Source: an uncultured Flavobacteriaceae bacterium (GTDB lineage Bacteria > Bacteroidota > Bacteroidia > Flavobacteriales > Flavobacteriaceae). Taken from it: DNA of 64,000 nt. Positions 1 to 8,410 of this stretch are shown piece after piece (position 1 is the stretch's first letter; each line of letters starts with the position of its first letter). The stretch is taken from positions 620,001 through 684,000 of the forward strand of contig CANNAN010000001.1 of assembly GCA_947502635.1 (NCBI GenBank). The letters run 5' to 3'. Both the position numbers and the translations under genes were made by a program. The notes beneath the pieces were generated by a model that did no database searches, had not been told where the DNA came from, and saw nothing but the letters and a program-made list of their open reading frames with translations.

Positions 1-1788
1 AATCACTTTTTCGGCAATAATATGTCTTAATTCAATGATGTTTGGCATATTAACATACTTGATATAACGTTTCAATCCCATAAGCATCATACGTTGCTCA
101 TCGCCAGTAGAGAATGAAATGATGGAGTGTTTGCCAGCTGTTTCAATAACATCAATAGCATGGAATAAGTTTAGTTTTGCCATAGCTATTTGCTCTTTAG
201 CATGGTCTTCACCTTCTTTTTTTGCTATTTTCTCTGCACGGAGAATGGCAGATTCAGCTAAATAGATTTGAATTAATATATCTGATGCAGCCAACATTAA
301 TTGCTGCTGTTCTTCAATTTTTTCACCGTATTTCTGTAAAGCGGCTCCAGCTACCATTAAGAAGAGTTTTTTTAGATTCTTTATGATATTTTTTTCTTCA
401 GAAAATAATTCAGAATAATCAGGTACGTCAAAAGATGGAATACCTACCAATTCATCTTTAACTGCCATGGCAGGTGTTAAAACATCTACATGCCCTTTCA
501 TAGCTTTTTTGATAAGCATACCTATTGAAAGCATTCTGTTTATTTCATTGGTACCTTCGTAAATTCTTGCTATACGGGCATCCCTCCATGCAGATTCAAT
601 TGGCGTTTCTTCCGAAAAGCCCATGCCTCCAAAGATTTGAATACCTTCATCTGTACACCTTTGCGTATATTCTGAAACAGCCACTTTTAGAATAGAACAT
701 TCAATAGCATATTCTTCTACACCTTTTAGTTCAGCTTCTTGATGTGTATCCTTTCCATTATTTTTTCTAAGGTCAATACGCTCTTCAATATTTTTCGCAG
801 CTCTATAACTACCAGCTTCACCAACCCAACAATTAGTAGCCATTTCTGCTATTTTCTGGCGAATTGCACCAAAACTGGAAATGGGTGTTTTAAATTGAAT
901 TCGTTCATTGGCATATTTAACAGATTCTGTAATAGTACGCCTTTGGGCATCTAAACATGCAGCTGCTAATTTAATTCTGCCTACATTTAAAGCATTCATA
1001 GCTATTTTGAAGCCATTTCCTCTTGTAGATAACATATTTTCAATAGGAACGACAGTGTCATTGAAGAATACTTGTCTTGTTGACGATGCGCGAATCCCTA
1101 ATTTGTGTTCTTCTTCACCCATGGTAATGCCATTAGGTTTTTCTGGGTCATATTCAACAATAAATCCTGTAATATTTTTATCGTCTTCGATACGTGCAAA
1201 AACGATCATTAAACTACAAAAACCAGCATTAGAAATCCACATTTTTTGTCCAGTAATACTGTAACTTTTTCCATCAGCAGCAAGTACTGCTTTGGTTTTA
1301 CCAGAATTGGCATCACTACCAGCGCTAGGTTCTGTTAAGCAATAGGCGCCAAACCATTCACCAGAAGCCAATTTTGGAACATATTTTTGCTTTTGCTCTT
1401 CGGTACCATAAAGAGTAATAGGCATCGTTCCTATTCCAGTATGTGCTCCAAATGCCGTACTAAACGAGCCGGTAGCTCCAGAAATATAATCACAAACTAG
1501 CATGGTATCTACAAAGCCCATACCCATACCACCGTATGCTTCGGGAACTGAAACACTTAAAAATCCGAGCTCTCCAGCTTTTCGCATACAGGATTCGGTT
1601 AATGCATAATCCTTTTTTTCAAATTGTGCTTTATTAACCCAAATTTCTCTATCAACAAATTCAGTGACAGCTTCTTTCATCATCAGCTGATCTTCATTGA
1701 AATCTTCGGGGGTGAATATATCTTCACAATTGGTTTCTTTAACTAAGAATTGTCCGCCGCGTAAAATATCTTTTTTTGTTGCTTCCAT
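1..1788 (-). CDS. fadE: Acyl-CoA dehydrogenase, FadE type (3' end cut by window edge)
   Basis: Flavoprotein that makes the first oxidation of beta-oxidation, acyl-CoA to trans-2-enoyl-CoA. I translated it by hand from ATG 1788 (MEATKKDILRGG). The frame is still open at base 1 after 596 codons, so only a few residues should be missing compared with the usual 595-605 of this long FadE form. The family landmarks are present: CLTEPSAGSDA (flavin/substrate region) and RIYEGTNEI, where the Glu is the usual catalytic base. A helical extension of about 150 residues follows, as in B. subtilis FadE. It is last in the minus-strand order fadN-fadA-fadE, the same order as the B. subtilis fadNAE operon. 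The 107-bp gap before it holds REP-like hairpins. Confidence 0.93.
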   Translation of the reverse strand, partial: MEATKKDILRGGQFLVKETNCEDIFTPEDFNEDQLMMKEAVTEFVDREIWVNKAQFEKKDYALTESCMRKAGELGFLSVSVPEAYGGMGMGFVDTMLVCDYISGATGSFSTAFGAHTGIGTMPITLYGTEEQKQKYVPKLASGEWFGAYCLTEPSAGSDANSGKTKAVLAADGKSYSITGQKMWISNAGFCSLMIVFARIEDDKNITGFIVEYDPEKPNGITMGEEEHKLGIRASSTRQVFFNDTVVPIENMLSTRGNGFKIAMNALNVGRIKLAAACLDAQRRTITESVKYANERIQFKTPISSFGAIRQKIAEMATNCWVGEAGSYRAAKNIEERIDLRKNNGKDTHQEAELKGVEEYAIECSILKVAVSEYTQRCTDEGIQIFGGMGFSEETPIESAWRDARIARIYEGTNEINRMLSIGMLIKKAMKGHVDVLTPAMAVKDELVGIPSFDVPDYSELFSEEKNIIKNLKKLFLMVAGAALQKYGEKIEEQQQLMLAASDILIQIYLAESAILRAEKIAKKEGEDHAKEQIAMAKLNLFHAIDVIETAGKHSIISFSTGDEQRMMLMGLKRYIKYVNMPNIIELRHIIAEKVI

Positions 1789-1792
1789 TTTT

Positions 1793-1827
1793 CCTAACCC
1801 TAACCCTTTCCAAAGGAAAGAGAACTT
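1793..1827. repeat. REP-like hairpin, type A, copy 1
   Basis: Contains CCTAACCCTAACCC followed by a CTTTCC/GGAAAG stem and AGAACTT. A second copy at 3088-3122 has the same layout, and each sits directly upstream of an ATG on the minus strand. I recall such paired GC-rich elements as widely dispersed in flavobacterial genomes; only the two copies here are seen directly. Confidence 0.6.
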
Positions 1828-1863
1828 GTGGGTGCTTTTTAATTAATAATTTATTTTCAATTG

Positions 1864-1895
1864 TTCCTCCCTTTAGGGGAGGTTAGGTGGGGCTT
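1864..1895. repeat. REP-like hairpin, type B, copy 1
   Basis: CCTCCC-TTTAG-GGGAGG stem-loop followed by TTAGGTGGGGCTT. It abuts the fadA stop codon. The partner copy is at 3171-3200 with the same order and orientation relative to the flanking genes. Confidence 0.6.
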
Positions 1896-3086
1896 CTAAT
1901 TTAAAAATTCGAAAATCCCACAAGCGCCTTGACCAGTACCTACGCACATGGTGACAGCACCATATTTTCCTTTCATATCGCGTTTACGCATTTCATCAAA
2001 TAATTGTACAGATAATTTAGCTCCTGTGCAACCAAGAGGATGTCCTAGTGCTATGGCACCTCCATTTACATTAATAATATCTGGGTTGAGGTTTAACTCT
2101 CTAATCACAGCTAACGATTGTGATGCAAATGCTTCGTTTAGTTCAATAAGCTCTAAATCTGATTGTTGTAAACCTGCTTGTTTTAATGCTTTCGGAATCG
2201 CTTTTACTGGACCAATCCCCATGATACGTGGTTCTACACCTGCAGCTGCATAGTTTACCAAGCGTGCAATAGGCTCTAGGTTTAGTTCTTTTACCATGTC
2301 TTCACTCATGACCATAACAAAGGCTGCTCCATCACTCATTTGAGAAGAATTTCCTGCAGTTACACTACCACCAGCAGCAAATACTGCTCGTAATTTTGCT
2401 AAAGCTTCTTTACTTGTTCCTGCGCGTGGTCCTTCGTCTTTTGTTACGGTATATGATTTCGTAGCTTTCTTTCCGTTTGCATCTATATAAGTTTGTTCTA
2501 CTTCTATAGGTACAATTTGATCTTGAAAACGATTTTCAGCTTGTGCTTTTAAAGCTTTCATATGTGAATTGTAAGCAAATTCATCTTGGTCTTCACGAGA
2601 TACTTTAAACTGATTTGCAACAGCTTCAGCTGTATTTCCCATGCCCCAATAATAATCCTCATGACCTGCTTTTACTATGTCGTAATTTAGCTCAGGTTTA
2701 AAACCTGTCATGGGTACTGCACTCATACTTTCTGCTCCTCCAGCGATAATACAATCGGCCATCCCAGATTGTATTTTTGCTGTTGCAATACTAATAGTTT
2801 CAATACCCGATGAACAAAAACGATTTACAGTAACACCTGGAATATCTACACTGTTTAATCCCATTAAAGAGATAAGGCGTGCCATATTTAAACCTTGAGA
2901 CCCTTCGGGCATGGCATTACCAACAATCACGTCATCAATACGAGTTTTGTCTAATTGTGGCAATTCTTTCATCATGAATTGAATGGTTTCTGCAGCCAAT
3001 TCATCAGTTCTTTTAAAGCGAAATACACCTTTAGGTGCTTTACCTACGGCTGTTCTGTATGCTTTTACGATATATGCTTGTTTCAT
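1896..3086 (-). CDS. fadA: Acetyl-CoA C-acyltransferase (3-ketoacyl-CoA thiolase)
   Basis: Last step of beta-oxidation: thiolytic cleavage of 3-ketoacyl-CoA to acetyl-CoA and a shortened acyl-CoA. It has 396 residues, the usual thiolase length. The nucleophile is Cys91 in NRFCSSGIE. The acid/base residues are His349 in ALGHPLGCTGA and Cys381 in the C-terminal CVGTGQGACG. The whole fold is present and no key residue is missing. It lies between fadN and fadE on the minus strand, with a pair of REP-like hairpins in each flanking gap (115 bp before, 107 bp after), so the three genes may share a transcript with processing or stabilising hairpins between them. Confidence 0.96.
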   Translation of the reverse strand: MKQAYIVKAYRTAVGKAPKGVFRFKRTDELAAETIQFMMKELPQLDKTRIDDVIVGNAMPEGSQGLNMARLISLMGLNSVDIPGVTVNRFCSSGIETISIATAKIQSGMADCIIAGGAESMSAVPMTGFKPELNYDIVKAGHEDYYWGMGNTAEAVANQFKVSREDQDEFAYNSHMKALKAQAENRFQDQIVPIEVEQTYIDANGKKATKSYTVTKDEGPRAGTSKEALAKLRAVFAAGGSVTAGNSSQMSDGAAFVMVMSEDMVKELNLEPIARLVNYAAAGVEPRIMGIGPVKAIPKALKQAGLQQSDLELIELNEAFASQSLAVIRELNLNPDIINVNGGAIALGHPLGCTGAKLSVQLFDEMRKRDMKGKYGAVTMCVGTGQGACGIFEFLN

Positions 3087-3087
3087 T

Positions 3088-3122
3088 CCTCTCCCTAACC
3101 CTCTCTAAAGGAGAGGGAACTG
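3088..3122. repeat. REP-like hairpin, type A, copy 2
   Basis: CCCTCTC-TAAAG-GAGAGGG stem preceded by CCTCTCCCTAA and followed by AACTG. It is one base from the fadA start codon, so on the minus strand it forms the immediate 5' leader of fadA. Confidence 0.6.
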
Positions 3123-3170
3123 TCACGGGTTTGTTTTTAGTTATACATTATATTTATCTTATATTTTAGC

Positions 3171-3200
3171 GCCTCCCCTTCGAGGAGGTTGGGTGGGGAT
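3171..3200. repeat. REP-like hairpin, type B, copy 2
   Basis: GCCTCCCC-TTCG-AGGAGG stem followed by TTGGGTGGGGATT. It abuts the fadN stop codon and matches 1864-1895 in structure and position. Confidence 0.6.
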
Positions 3201-3201
3201 T

Positions 3202-5610
3202 TTAATTTCTAAGCGGTTTCCCCGTCTTCAACATATGCTGTATTCGTTCTAACGTTTTACGCTCTGTACATAAACTTAAGAAAGCTTCACGTTCAAGGTC
3301 TAATAAATATTGTTCAGTAACTAGAGTAGGTTCTGATAAATCGCCTCCAGCCATAACGTAAGCCAATTTATTAGCTATTTTATGGTCGTGCTCACTTATA
3401 TAATTTGCAGCTTCCATAGAATCGGTACCGACTAAAAACATGCCTAATGCTTGTTTACCTAGTACTTTTACATCTTTACGTTTTACGGGTTGTGTATAAC
3501 CAGCTTCTGCCATTAATTTTGCATGCGCTTTCGCTGTAGCTATTTGTCTGTCTTTATTAATAACGACAATATCTTTTCCTTTTTGAAGTACGCCCATATC
3601 AAAAGCTTCATAGGCAGATGTTGCCACTTTTGCCATACCTATAGTTAAAAAGTATTCTTGTAGCGTATTCAATTCTACATCTCCCTTTCTAAACGTATCT
3701 GAAGCTCTTAAAGCCATTTCTTTAGATCCTGCTCCACCAGGAATAACACCAACACCAAACTCAACTAAGCCAATATAAGTTTCTGCAGCAGCGACCACTT
3801 TATCAGCGTGCATTGATAATTCGCAAGCACCTCCTAAAGACATGCCGTGTGGTGCCGAAATGGTTGGAATAGCCGAGTAACGCATACGCATCATGGTATC
3901 TTGAAAATACTTGATTGCAGCATTAAGCTCATCATATTCCTGTTCTACGGCCATCATGAATATCATACCAATATTGGCGCCAACTGAGAAATTGGCGCCT
4001 TGGTTACCAACAATTAATCCCTGATATTCTTTTTCAGCCAAATCAATGGCTTTATTAAGTCCTGCTAAAACATCACCACCAATGGTATTCATTTTAGACT
4101 GGAATTCGCAGTTTAATATGCCATCTCCTAAATCTTCAACAACAACTCCAGAGTTTTTAAAGACTTCATTGGACTTTCTAATATTGTCTAAGATGATGAA
4201 TGCATCCTGACCTGGTATTTTTTCTTGTGTTTTCTTCGGAATATCATAAGCATAAGTAGCGCCTCCTTTTACAGAATAAAACGACTTACTGCCTGTAGTT
4301 AACATATCGTTTACCCAAGATGCAGGTGTTAAATTTTCAGCTTTCATTATTTCTATGCCTGCTTCTACACCTATGGCATCCCAAATTTGGAAAGGACCAT
4401 GTTCCCATCCAAAACCAGCTTTCATAGCGTCATCAATCTTATATAATTCATCTGTTATTTCAGGGATGCGATGAGAAACGTATGCAAATAAAGCGGCGAA
4501 ACTTTTTCTGTAAAACTCTCCAGCTTTATCCTTACCAGAAACCAGTATTTTAAATCGATCTACAACCTTATCAATAGGTTTGGTAAGCTCTAAAGTAGCA
4601 AATTTCGCTTTTTTCGCAGAACGGTATTCTAAGGTATTTAAATCTAAGGATAGGATTTCTTTTTTGCCTTCTGCAGATACCGTTTTTTTATAAAACCCTT
4701 GTCCAGTTTTACTTCCTAACCATTTATTTTCCATCATGGTATCGATGAAGTTAGGTAATTTAAAAAGTTCTAAACGTTCATCTTCTTTACAGTTTTCTGC
4801 GATGCCATTTGCTACATGTACTAAAGTATCTAATCCAACAACATCAACAGTTCTAAATGTTGCAGATTTAGGTCTGCCAATAACAGGTCCCGATAGTTTA
4901 TCAACTTCTTCAATGGTTAAACCAATATCTTTAACAGCATGAAATAAACTCATAATACTAAAGATACCAATACGATTTCCTATAAAAGCAGGTGTGTCTT
5001 TAGCAATTACAGATGTTTTTCCAAGGAATTGTTCTCCATAACCATTAAGAAATTCTAAAACGGAAGTATCTGTTTTTGGGCCAGGAATAATTTCAAATAA
5101 TTTTAAGTAACGTGCAGGGTTAAAGAAGTGCGTTCCACAGAAATGTTTTTGGAAATCTTCACTGCGGCCTTCACTCATAAACTTAATAGGAATACCTGAA
5201 GTATTACTAGTAATTAATGTGCCTGGCGTTCTGTATTGTTCCAGTTTTTCAAAAACTTGTTGTTTTATATCCAATCGTTCTACGACTACTTCCATAATCC
5301 AGTCGGCATCAGCGATTTTTGCGATATCGTCTTCCAGATTACCAGTTGTAATGCGATTTGCAAATTTAGGATGATACATAGGAGCAGGTTTTGATTTTAA
5401 TGATGCAGCGAGGGCATCGTTAACCAACCTGTTTCTTACTATTTTATCTTCGAGTGTTAAACCCTTAGATTTCTCTTTGTCATTTAGTTCTCTTGGAACT
5501 ATATCTAGCAATAAAACATCCACGCCAATATTAGCGAAATGGCATGCTATACCGCTTCCCATAATGCCAGAACCTATAATGGCCACTTTTTTTATTCTAC
5601 GTTTGCTCAT
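3202..5610 (-). CDS. fadN: 3-hydroxyacyl-CoA dehydrogenase / enoyl-CoA hydratase, FadN type
   Basis: Bifunctional enzyme for the two middle steps of beta-oxidation, 802 residues. The N-terminal half is the NAD-dependent 3-hydroxyacyl-CoA dehydrogenase: dinucleotide loop GSGIMG at 13-18 and catalytic His161 in HFFNP. A second HAD C-terminal-type domain follows near 350-430. The C-terminal third is the crotonase (enoyl-CoA hydratase) domain, roughly 480-700, with GANFSVGANIG and a Gly-rich oxyanion segment (MSLGGACEL). The domain order HAD then ECH is that of B. subtilis FadN and the reverse of E. coli FadB. It starts 10 bp after the marR stop, so it is probably co-transcribed with that regulator. 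Confidence 0.94.
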   Translation of the reverse strand: MSKRRIKKVAIIGSGIMGSGIACHFANIGVDVLLLDIVPRELNDKEKSKGLTLEDKIVRNRLVNDALAASLKSKPAPMYHPKFANRITTGNLEDDIAKIADADWIMEVVVERLDIKQQVFEKLEQYRTPGTLITSNTSGIPIKFMSEGRSEDFQKHFCGTHFFNPARYLKLFEIIPGPKTDTSVLEFLNGYGEQFLGKTSVIAKDTPAFIGNRIGIFSIMSLFHAVKDIGLTIEEVDKLSGPVIGRPKSATFRTVDVVGLDTLVHVANGIAENCKEDERLELFKLPNFIDTMMENKWLGSKTGQGFYKKTVSAEGKKEILSLDLNTLEYRSAKKAKFATLELTKPIDKVVDRFKILVSGKDKAGEFYRKSFAALFAYVSHRIPEITDELYKIDDAMKAGFGWEHGPFQIWDAIGVEAGIEIMKAENLTPASWVNDMLTTGSKSFYSVKGGATYAYDIPKKTQEKIPGQDAFIILDNIRKSNEVFKNSGVVVEDLGDGILNCEFQSKMNTIGGDVLAGLNKAIDLAEKEYQGLIVGNQGANFSVGANIGMIFMMAVEQEYDELNAAIKYFQDTMMRMRYSAIPTISAPHGMSLGGACELSMHADKVVAAAETYIGLVEFGVGVIPGGAGSKEMALRASDTFRKGDVELNTLQEYFLTIGMAKVATSAYEAFDMGVLQKGKDIVVINKDRQIATAKAHAKLMAEAGYTQPVKRKDVKVLGKQALGMFLVGTDSMEAANYISEHDHKIANKLAYVMAGGDLSEPTLVTEQYLLDLEREAFLSLCTERKTLERIQHMLKTGKPLRN

Positions 5611-5620
5611 TTTTGTGCTA

Positions 5621-6064
5621 CTAGCTGTTTTGATTATATATTTTTTTATTTGTTACCATATCATTAATAACTTCAGCGACTTCATAAAAACTGTTTAATT
5701 TTTCTTCTGAAATATTATTTCTTATAGCTTCATTAAATGTTAACACTTTCTCTCTTGAGTATGTTCTTTTTTCAAGACCAAATTCGGTAAGAGAAATAAT
5801 AACCCCACGACCATCTTCTGGGTTGGGTTTTCGTTCAATGAGTCCTTTTGCTTCCATAGTTTTTAATATTCTAGATAAACTAGTGGCTTCCATTCCCATT
5901 TTTGGCCCTAAAGCTGTGGAAGGCGTACCTTTTTCTGGGTCTATACTCAATAAAGTAAAACCAGTTGCCATGGTGCTCTCAAATTTCGCAGCTTCTTCAT
6001 TATACATCTTCTGAACTGAGAGCCAAGTTGTTCGGAGGATGTAATCAATGGTTTTATCTTTCAT
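5621..6064 (-). CDS. MarR-family transcriptional regulator of the fad operon
   Basis: 147-residue winged-helix repressor-type protein. The recognition-helix and wing region is TSLSRILKTMEAKGLIER followed by NPEDGRG (the wing), near residues 60-95, as in MarR/SlyA proteins. The flanking helices fit the dimerisation domain. It is first in the minus-strand order marR-fadN-fadA-fadE, 10 bp ahead of fadN. Its promoter carries a perfect palindrome at 6095-6120, a natural autoregulatory operator. The ligand is probably an acyl-CoA or fatty acid; this is inferred from the neighbours only. Confidence 0.9.
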   Translation of the reverse strand: MKDKTIDYILRTTWLSVQKMYNEEAAKFESTMATGFTLLSIDPEKGTPSTALGPKMGMEATSLSRILKTMEAKGLIERKPNPEDGRGVIISLTEFGLEKRTYSREKVLTFNEAIRNNISEEKLNSFYEVAEVINDMVTNKKIYNQNS

Positions 6065-6081
6065 AAAATTTAGTTGGTGAC

Positions 6082-6089
6082 CAAATATA
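6082..6089 (-). promoter_or_regulatory. -7 promoter box of marR-fadNAE
   Basis: On the minus strand this reads TATATTTG, a perfect TAnnTTTG Bacteroidetes -7 box, 17 bases upstream of the marR ATG. A short leader of about 14 nt is expected. No clear TTG -33 box is seen; that region is occupied by the palindrome. Confidence 0.6.
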
Positions 6090-6094
6090 TGAAA

Positions 6095-6120
6095 AATTTA
6101 TTATGCGTGCATAATAAATT
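6095..6120. promoter_or_regulatory. Perfect 12-bp inverted repeat, likely MarR operator
   Basis: Arms AATTTATTATGC and GCATAATAAATT are separated by GT and are perfectly complementary. The site covers the -33 region immediately upstream of the marR -7 box, where MarR dimers usually bind. Binding is inferred; the palindrome is seen directly. Confidence 0.7.
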
Positions 6121-6183
6121 GTATAAAAATTAACACAACTTAATTGAGAGGATATTAAAAATGTGCGCTGCGATTTTTTTAAG

Positions 6184-7953
6184 TTATGGTCTGTAGATTT
6201 TTTCTATTAAATCTGCATACATTGACTTAATCACCTTTCTTTTCATTTTCATTGTAGGTGTTAAGTGGCCAGCTTCTATTGACCAAATATCTGGAGTGAT
6301 TTCGAATTTTTTAATTTGTTCCCATTTTCCAAAATTTTTATTAGCATCGTCAATTTCTTCTTGAATACGTTCTAATAATTGGAGATTAGTGATGATATCA
6401 TTTTTAGATTGGAATGCTATATTATGACGTCTTGCCCATTCTTCAACAAATTCATAATTAAGTTGAATTAAAGCAGCAGGCATTTTTTCACCTTCTCCAA
6501 TAATCATTATTTGTTCAATAAATCTTGATTGTTTAAATTGATTCTCTAATAATGCAGGAGCAACATATTTACCTCCAGATGTTTTGAACATTTCTTTCTT
6601 ACGATCTGTGATTTTTAAGAAATTGTCATCATCAACTTCACCAATATCACCTGTATGGAAATAATCTCCAGTCATGACTTCATTTGTTTTTTCTGGATCT
6701 TTAAAATAACCAAGCATAACATTTGGACCTTTTACTAAAATCTCTCCGTCATCAGCTATTTTAACTTCAACATTGTCTATGATTCGTCCAACCGTTCCAA
6801 TCTTAACACCTTCATTAAAAGGACAATTTACAGAAACTACAGGAGATGTTTCTGTTAATCCATAACCTTCAAGTATGGGCATTCTTGAGGCAGAGAATAC
6901 TCTAATTAATCGTTGTTGTAGTGCTGCGCTTCCAGATACTAGAGTATTAATATTTCCACCTAAGGCATCCCGCCATTTATTAAAAATAAGCTTATTAGCT
7001 ATTTTTAATTGAAATTCATACCACCATCCATTTTTACCATAAGGTTCATATTTTAATCCTAAGTTTACGGCCCAGAAAAACAATACTTTTTTTATACCGT
7101 TTAATTCGGCTCCTTTAGCAATTATTTTATCATACATTTTTTCATAAAGCCTAGGAACAGCTGTCATGATGTGAGGTTTAATATCTTTCAAATTGTCACT
7201 TATAGTTTCAATACTTTCAGCAAAGTATATTTCTACACCGCAATATTGATATAGATAGAGTATCATTCTTTCAAAAACATGACATATGGGAAGGAAACTT
7301 AATGCTTTAGATTTACCCATTTCTAAAGGAACTCGAGATAAACTGTCTAGTACATTAGATACTAGGTTATTGTGGGACATCATTACACCTTTTGGTTTCC
7401 CAGTAGTTCCTGATGTATAAATTAAAGTAGCTAAGTCATTAGGTTTAACTGCCTCTTTTCTGGAATCTACTTCGTTCTGGTTGCCAGTATCTTCACCTAA
7501 TTTTAAAATCTCTTTCCAGCTACTTTCACCTTCAATATGATTAAAAGAGTAAACACCCTTAAGTTTTGTTTTACCTTTAATGGTATTGAGTTTATCCAAA
7601 ACTTCAGCATCAGAAACAAAACAATAAACAGATTCAGAATGATTTAAGATATATTCATAATCTTCCGCAGCAATCGTTGGATAAATAGGCACATTTTGGG
7701 CACCAATTTGAAGGACTCCAATGTCCAAAACATTCCATTCAGTTCTATTTGTTGAAGATATGACAGCGATCTTATCATTTGGTTGTACACCTAAACGCAA
7801 TAGACCTCTGCTAATAGCATTGGCTTGATTAATATATTCCTGAGTTGAAATAGAATGCCATTCCCCTTTATATTTAGAGGTAAGTGCTTTATCTAAGTTA
7901 TAAGTTTCTAACTGAAAATAAGGAAAATCAAAAATTCTTGTAATCTCTTTCAT
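6184..7953 (-). CDS. Long-chain acyl-CoA synthetase (AMP-binding, FAA1 type)
   Basis: Activates fatty acids to acyl-CoA with ATP and CoA, feeding the fad genes downstream. It has 589 residues, the usual size of bacterial FAA1-type ligases. The AMP-binding P-loop is IYTSGTTGKPKGV at about 178-190. The adenylate-binding motif GYGLTETSP and the TGDIGEVDDD...TDRKKEMFKTSGGKYVAP hinge region follow near 365-460. It is on the same strand as marR-fadNAE but separated by about 120 bp containing the marR promoter and operator, so it may be its own transcription unit read into the fad operon. No signal peptide; cytoplasmic or membrane-associated. Confidence 0.94.
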   Translation of the reverse strand: MKEITRIFDFPYFQLETYNLDKALTSKYKGEWHSISTQEYINQANAISRGLLRLGVQPNDKIAVISSTNRTEWNVLDIGVLQIGAQNVPIYPTIAAEDYEYILNHSESVYCFVSDAEVLDKLNTIKGKTKLKGVYSFNHIEGESSWKEILKLGEDTGNQNEVDSRKEAVKPNDLATLIYTSGTTGKPKGVMMSHNNLVSNVLDSLSRVPLEMGKSKALSFLPICHVFERMILYLYQYCGVEIYFAESIETISDNLKDIKPHIMTAVPRLYEKMYDKIIAKGAELNGIKKVLFFWAVNLGLKYEPYGKNGWWYEFQLKIANKLIFNKWRDALGGNINTLVSGSAALQQRLIRVFSASRMPILEGYGLTETSPVVSVNCPFNEGVKIGTVGRIIDNVEVKIADDGEILVKGPNVMLGYFKDPEKTNEVMTGDYFHTGDIGEVDDDNFLKITDRKKEMFKTSGGKYVAPALLENQFKQSRFIEQIMIIGEGEKMPAALIQLNYEFVEEWARRHNIAFQSKNDIITNLQLLERIQEEIDDANKNFGKWEQIKKFEITPDIWSIEAGHLTPTMKMKRKVIKSMYADLIEKIYRP

Positions 7954-8314
7954 GCGTTTTTTATAGAATAATAGATATGCAAAATATGAAATTAAAAAGG
8001 ATTTTCAAATTGAGTTTGGAAAATAGAATTTTATATAACTGTTCTTAAATGTCTTAGAAGCTGTATTTGATGATTTCTAAATTTTAGTTTTTGAATTTTA
8101 CTTTTTTTTGTGAAATAACTCAAATAGTTCTGTTTTTTTTGAATTATTATGAAAATCACATCTAATTGATAAGAATAAATAAGAAAATCACATGAAATTC
8201 ATACCTCTATTAAACTTTTATATAAGCAAAGGTTAAAAGTTTATACTTTTTATTTTTTGAGAGATATAACTCAAACGTTTTCGTGGAAAGTCTAATGAAA
8301 AATATTTGGGTTTC

Positions 8315-8328
8315 CTGATAATTGTCAG
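8315..8328. promoter_or_regulatory. Crp/Fnr-type binding site upstream of pflB
   Basis: CTGATAATTGTCAG is an almost perfect palindrome with the TGA-N6-TCA core of Crp/Fnr sites. Its centre (8321.5) is about 41 bases upstream of the start point predicted from the -7 box at 8351, the classic class II activator position. This fits anaerobic induction of pyruvate formate-lyase. Confidence 0.6.
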
Positions 8329-8350
8329 TTTTATAATTAAAGCCAGCATA

Positions 8351-8358
8351 TACCTTTG
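8351..8358 (+). promoter_or_regulatory. -7 promoter box of pflB
   Basis: TACCTTTG, a perfect TAnnTTTG box. The place for a -33 TTTG reads TTTT, a weak element typical of an activator-dependent promoter. Expected leader about 49 nt. Confidence 0.6.
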
Positions 8359-8410
8359 AAATAGTAAAACAAAACATGATTTTTTTGAAAATATTAATAA
8401 AAATAGAACA

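Larger units (their letters stand above)
7954..8410. other. Divergent intergenic region, acyl-CoA synthetase / pflB
   Basis: Very AT-rich 457 bp. The right part holds the Crp/Fnr-like site and -7 box for pflB described separately. A 95-codon frame on the minus strand across 8210-8497 runs into pflB and looks like nothing known. I see no other gene here. No convincing promoter for the left gene was found; a TAnTTTG-like box one base short lies just upstream of it. Confidence 0.6.

Noticed and set aside
739-1264. Open frames on the plus strand inside the acyl-CoA dehydrogenase gene
   Set aside because: They mirror the minus-strand coding sequence, which has full family motifs; the plus-strand translations have none.
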